Shown piece after piece: positions 23,161 through 36,339 of a stretch of DNA of 64,000 nt. The stretch's first letter is position 1. The number at the start of each line of letters is the position of its first letter. The translations under genes were made by a program, and so were the position numbers. The stretch covers positions 26,001 to 90,000 of the forward strand of contig JAPDFW010000095.1 in the NCBI GenBank assembly GCA_028826165.1, written 5' to 3'. The notes below the pieces were generated by a model, which saw nothing but the letters and a program-made list of their open reading frames with translations, searched no databases and had not been told where the DNA came from. This DNA is from Anaeramoeba ignava. Taxonomy: Eukaryota > Metamonada > Anaeramoebidae.

Positions 23161-25401
23161 TCAATCATAATCTCCTTTAAATAATTGCAAATTGACAACA
23201 TCCATTACAGCTAAATAAAAGAAATTAAATATTAGTTATTAAATTAAATATTATTTATTAAATTAAATATTATTTATTAAATTAAATATTATTTATTAAA
23301 TTAAATATTAGTTATTAAATTAAATATTATTTATTAAATTAAATATTAGTTATTAAATTAAATATTATTTATTAAATTAAAAATTATTTATTAAATTGAA
23401 TATTATTTATTAAATTAAATATTATTTATTAAATTAAATATTATTTATTAAATTAAATATTATTTATTAAATTAAATATTATTTATTAAATTAAATATTA
23501 TTTATTAAATTAATTATTATTTATTAAATTAATTTTTATTTATTAAATTAAATATTATTTATTAAATTAATTTTTATTTATTAAATTAAATATTATTTAT
23601 TAAATTAAATATTATTTATTAAATTAAATATTATTTATTAAATTAAATATTATTTATTAAATTAATTATTATTTATTAAATTAAATATTATTAAATTAAT
23701 TATTATTTATTAAATTAATTATTATTTATTAAATTGAATATTATTTATTAAATTGAATATTACTTATTAAATTGAATATTATTTATTAAATTAAATATTA
23801 TTTATTAAATTAAATATTATTTATTAAAATTAAATATTAGTTATTTATTAAATTAATTATTAGTTATTAAATTAAATATTTATTAAATTAAATATTATTT
23901 ATTAAATTAAATATTATTTAATAAATTAAATATTATTTATTAAATTAAATATTATTTATTAAATTAAATATTATTTATTAAATTAAATATTATTTATTAA
24001 ATTAAATATTATTTATTAAATTAAATATTAGTTATTAAATTAAATATTATTTATTAAATTAAATATTATTTATTAAATTAAATATTATTTATTAAATTAA
24101 ATATTAGTTATTAAATTAAATATTATTTATTAAATTAAATATTATTTATTAAATTAAATATTATTTATTAAATTGAATATTATTTATTAAATTGAATATT
24201 ATTTATTAAATTAAAAATTATTTATTAAATTAAATATTATTTATTAAATTAAATATTATTTATTAAATTGAATATTATTTATTAAATTAAATATTATTTA
24301 TTAAATTAAATATTATTTATCAAATTAAATATTATTTATTAAATTAAATATTATTTATTAAATTAAATATTATTTATTAAATTAAATATTATTTATTAAA
24401 TTAAATATTATTTATTAAATTAATTATTATTTATTAAATTAAATATTATTTATTAAATTAAATATTATTTATTAAATTAATTATTATTTATTAAATTAAT
24501 TTACTTGGTCTAATTGGAACTGAAAACATAGAAAAAGTTATTAAACCAACTGGAATTAATTCTGTAACAATTAAATCAACAGTATACAAGATGTTTGTTT
24601 GTTCTATCGTCATTTCGTTATCATAAACTATCCAAAGTACCAAAATAGGAATTTCAAGTAAGAAACAAATTGTACAAATTAAAAAAACAATTAAAAATTT
24701 TTTGGATTGTTTTGGATATTCTGAATTTTTTGATAATTTAACACTATAAATTAAAAATCCAATTGAAATAATAATAAAACTTAAAGAAAGAAGCCGAGTT
24801 GAAGCTTCATAGTGTTTAAAAACTAGCCAAATATGAATTGATACAAAAATAATATCAAAAATAATAAAAAGTGAAATGAATATTTTCTTTTTCTTTTTCT
24901 TTTTTGCATAATCATAATTTTCTGTAAAATTTTCATAAAAATTTCTTTTGGGAATTTGATTTCTTTGTTTTTGTTTTTTTTTGAAATGAAATGAATTAAA
25001 AATTATTTTCTAAAATTTTAGATTGATTTGATTTGATTTTTGTACAAAGTAAAAATAATTGATAAAAAAGCTGTTATTAAAAGATCTGTTTCAATTGCAA
25101 TAGATTCATTTAATTGTAGTGTATAAGCTAAAGCAGTTTTTGGGATTGCAAATAAAATTAAAGTAATACATCTTGCTAAACAATATAACCAAATTAAAAG
25201 GAAAAAAACCTAATATTATTTGTTTAATTTTTTTCAAATTAAATTTTTGCTTTTTTTTTATAAATTAAATTTTTTTACTTTTTGATGAAAAAGTTGCTTT
25301 GTTCTTGTTAATAAAAGAATCCATCTTGTTAAAGTTAAAATAAAGAATATAAAATTTGTTAGTGAAATTATAATCATTAAAATTAAAAAGTAAGCTTTCA
25401 T
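23161..25401 (-). CDS. 7TM family protein, tandem copy A
   Basis: Exons: 25401-25279 (123 bp), 25209-25046 (164 bp), 24962-24505 (458 bp) and 23210-23161 (50 bp), phases 0, 2, 1; about 264 residues. TM1 ends RWILLLTRTKQLFHQK. Exon 2 begins VFFLLIWLYCLARCITLIL. Exon 3 has SIHIWLVF, SIGFLIYSVKLSKNSEYP, TICFLLEIPIL and ELIPVGLITFSMFSVPIR. The tail is VVNLQLFKGDYD. The usual RIP motif in TM6 is EIP here, unlike other copies. Its intron 3 is 1,294 bp of repeat, against 67-84 bp in copies B-D. Function unknown; the family resembles a lineage-specific receptor or transporter expansion. Confidence 0.75.
23211..24504. repeat. 19-bp AAATATTATTTATTAAATT satellite in intron 3 of copy A
   Basis: Roughly 67 head-to-tail copies of a 19-bp unit with few substitutions (ATTAGTTATT, TTGAATATT, TTAATTATT variants) fill the intron completely. 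Confidence 0.95.
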
Positions 25402-25635
25402 TTTTAAAATTAATGAAAAAAAAATGAAATAAATCATTTTTTCCTTTTTTTTTTAAAAGAAATATTTTTCCAATAAAAAAAAAGTCTAAATCCAATTTTA
25501 ATAACAAAAATATCTTTTAAAATTAAAAATTAAAAATCATTTTCATTTTCATTTTCATTTTTATTGAAAATATTTATTAAAATTAGATAAATAAAAAAAA
25601 AGTGGAATTTGGAAGAAAAAAAAATATTTTTTTTT

Positions 25636-26616
25636 TCAATCATAATCAGTTTTAAGTAACTTTAAATCAAGACTATTCATTACAACTAAATAAAAGAAAT
25701 AAAAGAAGTTAAATATTATTTATTAAATTAAATTAAATTGAATATAATTTACTTGGTTTAATTGGAACTGAAAACATGGAAAAAGTTATTAAACCAACTG
25801 GAATTAATTCTGAAATAATTAAATAAACAGTATAAGAAATATCTGTTTGTTCTCTTGTAATTGTGCCCTTTTTAAACTTCCAAATTATCAAAATAGGAAT
25901 TCGAATTAAGAAACAAATTGTACAAATTACAAAAATAATTAAAAATTTTTTGGATTGTTTTGGATATTCTGAATTTTTTGATAATTTAACACTATAAATT
26001 AAAAATCCAATTGAAACAATAATAAAACTTAAACAAAGAAACCAAGTTGAAACTTGATAGTTATAAAAAACTAGCCAAATATGAATTGATATCAAAATAA
26101 TATCAATAATAATAAAAATTGAAATGAATATTTTCTTTTTCTTTTTTTCATTATCATAATTTTCTGTAAATTTTTTGATTCGAATTTGATTTCTTTTTTG
26201 TTGTTTTTGTAATGAAAAGAAAATTAAAAATTATTTTCTAAAATTTTGATTTGATTTGATTTGATTTTTGTACAAAGTAAAAATAATTAATAAAAAAGCT
26301 GTTACTAAAGCATTTGTCTCAATTTCAAGAGATTGATTTAATTGAAATGAATAATTTGAATCAATTTTTGGAATTGTAAATAAAAGTAAAGTAATAAATC
26401 TTGATAAAAAAAACAACCAAATTAAAAAGAAAAAAATCTAAAAATAATAATAAATTTTTTTTGGAATTAAATTAAATTAAAATTAAATTTTACTTTTTGG
26501 TGTAAAAATTTGCTTGTTCTTGTTAATAAAAGAATCCATCTTATTAAAGTTAAAATAAAGAATATAAAATAAATTATTGAAATTATAATTATTAAAAGGA
26601 GAAAATAAATGTTCAT
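25636..26616 (-). CDS. 7TM family protein, tandem copy B
   Basis: Exons: 26616-26494, 26437-26274, 26192-25753 and 25685-25636; about 258 residues. Exon 1 encodes TM1 with RWILLLTRTSKFLHQK. Exon 2 contains FLSRFITLLLFTIPKID and TM3 ending LLIIFTL. Exon 3 carries [31 protein letters not shown] and ELIPVGLITFSMFSVPIKP. The short last exon ends LKLLKTDYD. Very close to copy C, including the untranslated flanks, so the two are recent duplicates. Its intron 3 is only 67 bp. The next start codon lies 234 bp from the stop of A. Confidence 0.8.
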
Positions 26617-26844
26617 TTTTAAAATTAATGAAAAAAAAAATGAAATCAATTTTTTTCCTTTTTTTAAAAGAAATATTTTTCCAATAAAAAAAAAAGTCAA
26701 ATCAAATTTTAATAACAGAATATCTTTAAAATCAAAAATTAAAAATCATTTTCATTTTCATTTTCATTTTCATTTTCATTGAAAATATTTATTAAAATTT
26801 GATAAATAAAAAAAAAGTGGAATTTGGAAGAAAATATTTTTTTT

Positions 26845-27818
26845 TCAATAATCAGTAATTAATTGTAAATCAAGACTATCCATTACAACTAAATTAAAAT
26901 TAAATTAAAATTAAATTAAAATTAAATTAAATTAAATTAAATTAAATTAAATTAAATTTACTTGGTTTAATTGGAACTGAAAACATAGAAAAAGTTATTA
27001 AACTAACTGGAATTAATTCTGTAATAATTAAATAAACAATATAAGAAATATATATTTGTTCTTTTGTAAATGAATCAGCTTTAACTTTAGCCATAATCAA
27101 AATAGGAATTCGAATTAAGAAACAAATTGTACAAATTACAAAAATAATTAAAAATTTTTTGGATTGTTTTTGATATTCTGAATTTTTTGATAATTTAACA
27201 CTATAAATTAAAAATCCAATTGAAACAATAACAAAACTTAAACAAATAAACCATCTTGAAACTTGATAGTTATAAAAAACTAGCCAAATATGAATTGATA
27301 TCAAAATAATATCAATAATAATAAAAATTGAAATGAATATTTTCTTTTTCTTTTTTTCATTATCATAATTTTCTGTAAATTTTTTGATTCGAATTTGATT
27401 TCTTTGTTTTTTTTGTAATGAAATGAAAATTATAAATTATTTTCTAAAATTTTAAATTGATTTGATTTGATTTTTGTACAAAGTAAAAACAATTAATAAA
27501 AAAGCTGTTACTAAAAGATTTGTTTCAAATCCAAGACTTTGATTTAGTTGTGATTCATAATTTGAACCAATTTTTGGAATTGTAAATAAAAGTAAAGTAA
27601 TAAATCTTGATAAAAAAAACAACCAAATTAAAAAGAAAAAAATCTAAAAATAATAAATTTTTTTGGAATTAAATTAAATTAAAGTTAAATTTTACTTTTT
27701 GATGTAAAAGTTGTTTTATCCTTTTCAATAAAAGAATCCATCTTGTTAAAGTTAAAATAAAGAATATAAAGTAAATTATTGAAATTAAAATATATAAAAT
27801 TTGAGCATAAGTTTCCAT
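26845..27818 (-). CDS. 7TM family protein, tandem copy C
   Basis: Exons: 27818-27696, 27643-27480, 27401-26962 and 26888-26845; about 256 residues, phases as in the other copies. TM1 ends RWILLLKRIKQLLHQK. Exon 3 begins with a basic segment and has SIHIWLVFYNYQVSRWFI, IGFLIYSVKLSKNSEYQK, LIRIPILIMAKVKADS and LITELIPVSLITFSMF. The tail is shortened (LQLITDY). Intron 3 is 73 bp of ATTAAA repeat, a small version of what became long in copies A, E and F. Confidence 0.8.
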
Positions 27819-27912
27819 TTTTGAGAAGGAATTGAATTTGGAAAGAAAAATGAAAAATAAAAAAGAAAAAAAAAATTTTTTCTTTTCTCTTTTTCTTTTC
27901 TCTTTTTTTAAT

Positions 27913-28900
27913 TTAAAAATTATGTCTAAGTAACTCTAAATTTTCCATTAAAGCTAAAATAAAAAAGAACAAAAATTATTTAAACTTGAAATGGGGAAAA
28001 AAAATTATCCAAAAAATAAATGAAAAAATTTTTTTACCTGATTTAATTGGAATTTCAAAAATATAAAAAGTTATTAAACTAACAGGAATCAATTCTGTAA
28101 AAAGAATATCAATAATATCAATAATTTCGAGTTCAAGTTCAGTAATTGATTTTCTTTTAACTTCAAAAAATATCAAAATGGGAATTCGAATTAAGAAACA
28201 AATTGTACAAATTAAAAAAGTTTGTGAAAATTTTTTAGATTTTTTTTGATCTTCTGAATTTTTTGTTAATTTGACACTATAAATTAAAAATCCAATTGAA
28301 AGAAATAGAAAAATCAAACAAAGAAACCATCTTGAAATTGAAAAATTATCAAAAACTAAAAAAACATGAAATGATATCAAAATGATATCAAAAATAATAA
28401 AGAACAAGATCATTTTTTTCTTTTTTTCATTATCATAATTTTCTGAAAAAATTTTTATTCGAATTTGATTTCTTTTTTGTTTTTTTTTTTTGGAATGAAA
28501 ATAATAAATAATAAATAATAAATTTTTAAATTGTTGTTTTTGTTTACAAAGCAAAAATAATTAATAAAAAAGCTGTTATTAAAAGATTTGTTTCAATTCC
28601 AAGAAATTGATCTAATCTTAATAAATAATTTGAATAAATTTTTGGGATTCCAAATAAAAATAAAGTAATAAATCTTGCTAAGCAAAATAACCAAATTAAA
28701 AAGAAAAAAATCTAAAAATAATAATAAATTTTTTCAATTAAAAATTAAAATTAAATTAAAATTAAATTTAATTTTACTTTTTGATGTAAAAGTTGTTTTG
28801 TTCTTTTTAATAAAAGAATCCATCTTATTAAAGCAATAATAAAAAATATAAAGTAAATTATTGAAACTGCAATAAATAATGCTTGAGATTCGGTTTGCAT
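27913..28900 (-). CDS. 7TM family protein, tandem copy D
   Basis: Exons: 28900-28778, 28711-28548, 28471-28038 and 27953-27913; about 253 residues. TM1 ends RWILLLKRTKQLLHQK. Exon 3 contains SFHVFLVFDNFSISRWFL, SIGFLIYSVKLTKNSEDQ, LIRIPILIFFEV and FTELIPVSLITFYIFEIPIK. The last exon encodes MENLELLRHNF. Donor sites are GTAAAA or GTAAAC. Its sequence links the B/C and E/F subgroups. Only 94 bp separate it from copy C. Confidence 0.8.
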
Positions 28901-29020
28901 TTAATTATTAAAAAAAAAATGAAAAATTGAAGAAAAATGAAAAACAAAAAATAGAAAAAAATTTTTAAAAAGAAAAATTTATTCCTTTCGAAATAATTAA
29001 TGAAAAATAAATAATAAAAT

Positions 29021-30650
29021 TCAATCAGCATTAAATTGAAGTAATTGAAGATTTATGTTTTCCAAGTGGACTAAAAATAAAATAAATTTTTGGATTAAAT
29101 TTATATTTAGATTTATAATAAATTTTTATTTGAATTTTTATTTGAATTTTTATAATAAATTTTTAGATTAAATTTATATTAAATTTTTAGATTAAATTTA
29201 TATTTAATTTTTGGATTAATTTTTGGATTAAATTTTTGGATTGAATTTATATTGAATTTTTGGATTAAATTTATATTAAATTTTTATTTGAATTTTTATT
29301 TGAATTTTTATATTGAATTTATATTAAATTTATATTAAATTTATATTTGAATTTATATTAAATTTTTATATTAAATTTTTGGATTAAATTTATAATAAAT
29401 TTTTGGATTAAATTTTCATATTTAATTTTTGGATTAAATTTAGATTAAATTTATATTAAATTTATAGATTAAATTTTTAGATTAAATTTTTGGATTAAAT
29501 TTATATTAAATTTATATTTAATTTTTAGATTAAATTTATATTAAATTTTTGGATTAAATTTAGATTAAATTTATATTTAATTTTTATATTAAATTTTTGG
29601 ATTAAATTTTTGGATTAAATTTTTGGATTAAATTTATATTAAATTTATATTAAATTTTTGGATTAAATTTTTAGATTAAATTTAGATTAAATTTAGATTA
29701 AATTTATATTAAATTTATATTAAATTTTTGGATTAAATTTTTATTGAATTTTGATTTAAAAAATTACCTGATTTAATTGGTTTTTGAAAAATATAAAAAG
29801 TTATCAAAATAACAGGAATTAATTCTGAAATTCCATAAAAAATATTAATTAATGCAATATTTGTTGAACTAAGTGTTTTTCCCTTTATTTCTATAAATAT
29901 TAAAAAGGGGATCTTAATAGCGAAAAAAAAAGTGCAAATACCAAAAATAACTGGAAATTTTTTAAGTTGTTTTGAATATTCTGAATCTTCTGAATTTTTT
30001 GATAATTTAACACTATAAATTAAAAATCCAATTGAAACAATAACAAAACTTGACACAAGAATCCATTCAGAAACACCAAAATTTTCAAAAACTAATGTAA
30101 CATGAATTGTTATAAAAATGATATCAAAAATAATAAAAATTAAAATCAACATTTTTTTCCTTCTTTTTGCATTTGGATCATCTAAAAAGTTTTTAGCTTT
30201 AAATTGATTTCTTTTTTTTTTTTTTTTTGGAAAGAATAAGAAAAAAAAACCAAATAAAAATTTTGTTTTTTTAAATAATAATTCAATTTAATTTTTACAA
30301 AGCAAATATAATCAATAAATAAGCTGTATTTAAAATATTAACTTCAATTTCAAGAGTTTGATTTAATTCCAAATCATCACCAGAAAAATTTCTTTTGATT
30401 GAAAATGTAATTAAAGTAATAATTCGAACCAAACAAAATAACCAAATTAAAAAGAAAAAAATCTATAATAATAATTTAATTTTAATTTAATTTTTTGGAA
30501 CGAATTTAAATTAAAATTAAAATTAACTTTTTGATGTAAAAGTTGTTTTGTTCTTTTTAATAAAAGAATCCATCTTATTAAAGCAATAATAAATACTACG
30601 AAATAGAGTATTGAGAAAAAAATTACTACTATTATAATTGGAGTTTCCAT
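29021..30650 (-). CDS. 7TM family protein, tandem copy E
   Basis: Exons: 30650-30528, 30462-30299, 30210-29768 and 29070-29021; about 259 residues. Starts METPIIIVVIFF, TM1 ends LLLKRTKQLLHQK. Exon 3 has ALNQFKAKNFLDDPNAKRR before TM4, then TIHVTLVFENFGVSEWIL, IGFLIYSVKLSKNSEDS and ISELIPVILITFYIFQKPIK. In TM6 the RIP motif is KIP here but RIP in copy F. Last exon ends LQLLQFNAD. Nearly identical to F in exons and flanks, so a very recent duplicate. Exon 1 uses a GTTAAT donor. Confidence 0.8.
29071..29767. repeat. ATTAAATTTTTGG/ATTAAATTTATATT satellite, intron 3 of copy E
   Basis: 697 bp of alternating 13-14 bp units (GGATTAAATTTTT, ATTAAATTTATAT). The same units fill intron 3 of copy F at almost three times the length. 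Confidence 0.95.
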
Positions 30651-30761
30651 TTAAAAAAAAAATTTGAAAAGAAAAAATGAAAAAAAATTTTATTCCAATT
30701 ATTTTCTTTTCAAAAAAATAACAGAAACAGAAACAGAAACAAAATTGACAAAAAATAAAAT

Positions 30762-33692
30762 TCAATCAGCATTAAATTGAAGTAATTGAAGATTTATGCT
30801 TTCCATTACAACTAAAAAAATAAATTTTTTAATTTTTGGATTAAATTTATATTAAATTTTTGGATTAAATTTTTGGATTAAATTTATATTAAATTTATAT
30901 TAAATTTATATTAAATTTATATTGAATTTATATTAAATTTATATTAAATTTTTGGATTAAATTTAGATTAAATTTTTGGATTAAATTTATATTTAGATTT
31001 ATATTAAATTTTTGGATTAAATTTATATTAAATTTATATATTAAATTTTTAGATTGAATTTATATTAAATTTTTGGATTAAATTTTTAGATTAAATTTTT
31101 GGATTAAATTTTTGGATTAAATTTATATTAAATTTTTAGATTAAATTTTTGGATTAAATTTATATTAAATTTATATTAAATTTTTAGATTAAATTTATAT
31201 TAAATTTATATTAAATTTTTGGATTGAATTTATATTAAATTTTTGGATTAAATTTATATTAAATTTTTGGATTAAATTTATATTAAATTTATATTAAATT
31301 TATATTAAATTTTTAGATTAAATTTATATTGAATTTTTGGATTAAATTTATATTTAATTTTTATATTAAATTTTTAGATTAAATTTATATTAAATTTTTA
31401 TATTAAATTTTTAGATTAAATTTATATTAAATTTATATTAAATTTTTGGATTAAATTTATATTAAATTTATATATTAAATTTTTAGATTGAATTTATAAA
31501 TATATTAAATTTTTGGATTAAATTTTTAGATTAAATTTTTGGATTAAATTTTTGGATTAAATTTTTGGATTAAATTTATATTAAATTTATATTAAATTTA
31601 TATTAAATTTTTGGATTAAATTTATATTAAATTTTGGATTAAATTTATATTAAATTTTTGGATTAAATTCCATAATAAATTTTTGGATTAAATTTAGATT
31701 AAATTTATATTAAATTTTTGGATTAAATTTTTGGATTAAATTTATATTAAATTTATATTAAATTTTTGGATTGAATTTATATTAAATTTTTGGATTAAAT
31801 TTTTAGATTAAATTTTTAGATTAAATTTTTAGATTAAATTTATATTTAATTTAGATTAAATTTATATTAAATTTATATTAAATTTATAATAAATTTTTGG
31901 ATTAAATTTTTGGATTAAATTTATATTAAAATTTTTAGATTAAATTTATATTTAATTTAGATTAAATTTATATTAAATTTATATTAAATTTATATTAAAT
32001 TTTTGGATTAAATTTTTGGATTAAATTTATATTAAATTTTTAGATTAAATTTAGATTAAATTTATATTAAATTTTTAGATTAAATTTTTAGATTAAATTT
32101 ATAATAAATTTTTAGATTAAATTTATATTAAATTTTTAGATTAAATTTATATTAAATTTTTAGATTAAATTTATATTAAATTTATAATAAATTTTTGGAT
32201 TAAATTTATATTAAATTTTTGGATTAAATTTATATTAAATTTATATTAAATTTATATTAAATTTTTAGATTAAATTTATATTAAATTTATAATAAATTTA
32301 TATTAAATTTTTGAATTAAATTTATATTAAATTTTTAGATTAAATTTTTAGATTAAATTTTTAGATTAAATTTTTAGATTAAATTTTTAGATTAAATTTT
32401 TAGATTAAATTTTTAGATTAAATTTTTATATTAAATTTATATTAAATTTTTGGAATAAATTTTTAGATTAAATTTTTAGATTAAATTTTTATATTAAATT
32501 TATATTTAATTTATATTAAATTTATATTAAATTTATATTAAATTTATAATAAATTTTTGGATTAAATTTTTGGATTAAATTTATATTAAATTTTTGGATT
32601 AAATTTATATTAAATTTATAATAAATTTATATTAAATTTTTAGATTAAATTTATATTAAATTTTTAGATTAAATTTATATTAAATTTTTAGATTAAATTT
32701 ATATTAAATTTTTAGATTAAATTTATATTTAATTTTTAGATTAAATTTTTGGATTAAATTTTTATTGAATTTATATTGAATTTGGATTTAAAAAAATTAC
32801 CTGATTTAATTGGTTTTTGAAAAATATAAAAAGTTATAAAAATAAGTGGAACTAATTCTGAAATTCCATAAAAAATATTAATTAATGCAATAGTTGTTGA
32901 ACTAAGTGTTTTTCCCTTTATTTGTAAAAATAACAAAAATGGAATTCTAATAACGAAAAAAAAAGTGCAAATACCAAAAATAATTGACATTTTTTTAAGT
33001 TGTTTTGAATCTTCTGAATCTTTTGAATTTTTTGATAATTTAACACTATAAATTAAAAATCCAATTGAAACAATAACAAAACTTGACACAAGAATCCATT
33101 CAGAAACACCAAAATTTTCAAAAACTAATGTAACATGAATTGTTATAAAAATGATATCAAAAATAATAAAAATTAAAATCAACATTTTTTTCCTTCTTTT
33201 TGCATTTGGATCATCTAAAAAGTTTTTAGCTTTAAATTGATTTCTTTTTTTTTTTTTTTTTTTTTTTTTTTGGAAAGAATAAGAAAAAAAACCAAATAAA
33301 AATTTTGTTTTTTTAAATAATAATTCAATTTAATTTTTACAAAGCAAATATAATCAATAAATAAGCTGTATTTAAAATATTAATTTCAATTTCAAGAGTT
33401 TGACTTAATTCTAAATCATTATCAGAAAAATTTCTTTTGATTGAAAATGTAATTAAAGTAATAATTCGAACCAAACAAAATAACCAAATTAAAAAGAAAA
33501 AAATCTATAATAATAATTTAATTTTAATTTAATTTTTTGGAACGAATTTAAATTAAAATTTAATTTAACTTTTTGATGTAAAAATTGTTTTGTTCTTTTT
33601 AATAAAAGAATCCATCTTATTAAAGCAATAATAAATATTGCGAAATAAATTATTGAAAAAATAACTACTACTATTAAGTTTGGAGTTTCCAT
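30762..33692 (-). CDS. 7TM family protein, tandem copy F
   Basis: Exons: 33692-33570, 33504-33341, 33243-32801 and 30811-30762; about 259 residues. Starts METPNLIVVVIFSIIYFAIF. Exon 3 has TIHVTLVFENFGVSEWIL, IRIPFLLFLQIKGK and ISELVPLIFITFYIF. Last exon is VMESINLQLLQFNAD without the stop. Exons differ from copy E by scattered substitutions only. Intron 3 is 1,989 bp, the longest of the array. Confidence 0.8.
30812..32800. repeat. Same 13-14 bp satellite, expanded to 2 kb in intron 3 of copy F
   Basis: Roughly 145 units of ATTAAATTTTTGG, ATTAAATTTTTAG and ATTAAATTTATAT, with larger blocks repeated (for example ATATATTAAATTTTTAGATTG near 31035 and 31470). No AG acceptor motif is created until the true one. 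Confidence 0.95.
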
Positions 33693-33815
33693 TTCAATGA
33701 AAAAAAGAAAAGAAAAAATGAAAAAAAAAAATGAAAAAAATTTTTTTTTTGGAATTTTGAAATTTTTATTTTCTTAATTAATCAAACAAATTGAAAACAA
33801 AAATCAAATCAATTT

Positions 33816-36249
33816 CTAAACTTTTTCTTCTTTTTTTTCAAAATCAATATTTTTGTTATCAATTAGAAGATTTTCATTTTCTGTTTCATCCATTACTTGA
33901 TATGTTTTTGTTTCTCGAGGTTTATCAGCTCCTATTTTAAAATTCATTTATAAAATTTAATTCATTTATAAAATTCAATTCATTTATAAAATTAAAATCG
34001 GATAAAAATTAAAATTCAATTCATTTATAAAATTAAATTCATTTATAAAATTTAATTCATTTATAAAATTTAATTCATTTATAAAATTCAAATTTAATTC
34101 ATTTATAAAATTAAATTCATTTATAAAATTAAAATCGGATAAAAATTAAAATTCAATTCATTTATAAAATTAAAATTCAATTCATTTATAAAATTAAATT
34201 CATTTATAAAATTTAATTCATTTATAAAATTCAAATTTAATTCATTTATAAAATTTAATTTAATTCATTTATAAAATTCATTTCTAAAATTAAAATTTAA
34301 TTCATTTATAAAATTAAAATTCAATTCATTTCTAAAATTAAATCATTTATAAAATTAAATTCATTTATAAAATTTAATTCATTTATAAAATTCAATTCAT
34401 TTATAAAATTTAAATTCAATTATAAAATTTAATTCATTTATAAAATTAAATTCATTTATAAAATTTAATTCATTTATAAAATTAAATTCATTTATAAAAT
34501 TAAAATTTAATTCATTTATAAAATTAAATTCATTTATAAAATTAAATTCATTTATAAAATTAAATTCATTTATAAAATTCAATTCATTTATAAAATTAAA
34601 ATTAAATCATTACTTTCTAAAGATGAATAAATTACAAACAAGAACAACAAAATTGGAAGAACTTCAGCAATAACTAAATTAGCCAAAAGAAGAGAACACC
34701 ATTGTTCATTTGTTAAATCATCTGAGAAACCATTAAGATAAACTGCCAAAGGAATACGAATTAAAAAGCAAATAGAAGAAAGAATAAGAACAATGAAAAT
34801 TTTTTTTAAAAGTATTGCTATTCCAGTTGCTTTGGCTTGATTGAAAAAATATCGAGAATAAAAAACAAAAAAAACTCCACAAATAAATATTGAAGTTGCT
34901 AAAAAAATTGTTGCTGCAATAAAATGTGTAAATGTTAAATATAGATGTATTCCAACTACAAGAATAAAAAAACTTATAAAAATCCAAAATGGATGGAATT
35001 TTTTTCCTTCTTTTCTCAGTTCTTCACTAGAAAATGTAAAACAATGATTTTGAAATTGATTTTGAAATTGATTTTGATTTTGAAATTGATTTTGATTTTG
35101 AATTTGAAATTGATTTTGAAATTGATTTTGAAATTGATTTTGATTTTGAAATTGATTTTGAAATTGAAATTGATTTCGAATTTGAAATTGATTTTGAAAT
35201 TGAAATTGATTTTGAAATTGATTTTGATTTTGATTTTGATTTTGAAATTGATTTTGAATTTGAATTTGAATTTGATTTTAATTTTGATTTTGATTTTGAT
35301 TTTGATTTTGAAATTGATTTTGATTTTGAAATTGATTTTGATTTTGAAATTGATTTTGAAATTGAAATTGATTTTGATTTTGAATTTGATTTTGAATTTG
35401 ATTTTGAAATTGATTTTGAAATTGATTTTGAAATTGATTTTGATTTTGATTTTGATTTTGAAATTGATTTTGAAATTGATTTTGAAATTGATTTTGAAAT
35501 TGATTTTGATTTTGATTTTGATTTTGATTTTGATTTTGAAATTGAAATTGATTTTGATTTTTGATTTTGATTTTGATTTTGATTTTGATTTTGATTTTGA
35601 AATTGATTTTGAAATTGATTTTGAAATTGATTTTGATTTTGAAATTGATTTATATTTATATTTATATTTATATTTATATTTATATTTATATTTATATTTA
35701 TATTTATATTTATATTTATATTTATATTTATATTTATATTTATATTTATATTTATATTTATATATATATATTGATATTTATATTTATATTTATATTTATA
35801 TTTATATTTATATTTATATTTATATTTATATTTATATTTATATTTATATTTATATTTTGAATTTGATTTGGAGAATACTTACAGACCTAAAAATAATAAT
35901 AAAAAAGCTGCAACAAATAAATTGGTTTCAAATGCTATAATATGATTAATTATTGAATCATTTTTATTTTTTTCATAATAAGAAATATCAACAAGAAAAG
36001 TAATAGTTCTAGCAAGAAGAAAAACAGTCATTAAAGCATAAAAAAGCTTTTAATTAAAAAAAATAAGTAAAATAAATAATAAATAAATAAAAAATTATAA
36101 GCTTTTACATGCAAAACCCAAGAAGGAATTGTTGTATTTTCTTTTATTTTTTTAGTAATAATTCCATTTATCCAAAAAATTAAAATAAGTGCAAATAACA
36201 TTAAATAAATTAATGCAGAAGCTACATCAATATAACTAGAACCATGCAT
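33816..36249 (-). CDS. 7TM family protein, divergent copy G
   Basis: Exons: 36249-36109, 36046-35883, 35026-34614 and 33931-33816; about 277 residues, with the family's phases 0, 2, 1. TM1 is [20 protein letters not shown]. Exon 1 ends TTIPSWVLH. Exon 2 has [18 protein letters not shown]. Exon 3 holds [51 protein letters not shown] and [16 protein letters not shown]. The C-terminal tail is longer than in A-F and charged (DETENENLL ... KKEEKV). It is the oldest-looking member and may be the ancestral locus from which A-F arose. It is divergent from the Alba gene 90 bp away. Confidence 0.75.
33932..34613. repeat. TTCATTTATAAAATTAAA repeat, intron 3 of copy G
   Basis: About 40 copies of a 15-21 bp unit (AATTCATTTATAAAATT). 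Near 33995 and 34135 it is interrupted by AATCGGATAAAAATTAAAAT, a sequence also found in introns of the RING and CysRS genes. Confidence 0.9.
35040..35870. repeat. (TTTTGA)n then (TTTATA)n arrays, intron 2 of copy G
   Basis: About 600 bp of TTTTGAAATTGA/TTTTGA hexamer units change abruptly at about 35650 to about 220 bp of TTTATA units. Open frames across it are translation artefacts. Confidence 0.95.
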
Positions 36250-36339
36250 TGAATTATTATTTTTATAAAAAAATGGAAAAAAAAAATGAAAAACGGAAAA
36301 TTATTTTTATTTTTGCTTTTTTTTTAAATCAAAAAAAAA

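Noticed and set aside
34945-35940. 331-codon plus-strand open frame rich in Lys/Leu/Ile/Tyr
   Set aside because: Runs through the TTTTGA and TTTATA arrays of copy G intron 2 and overlaps its exon 3 antisense; repeat artefact.
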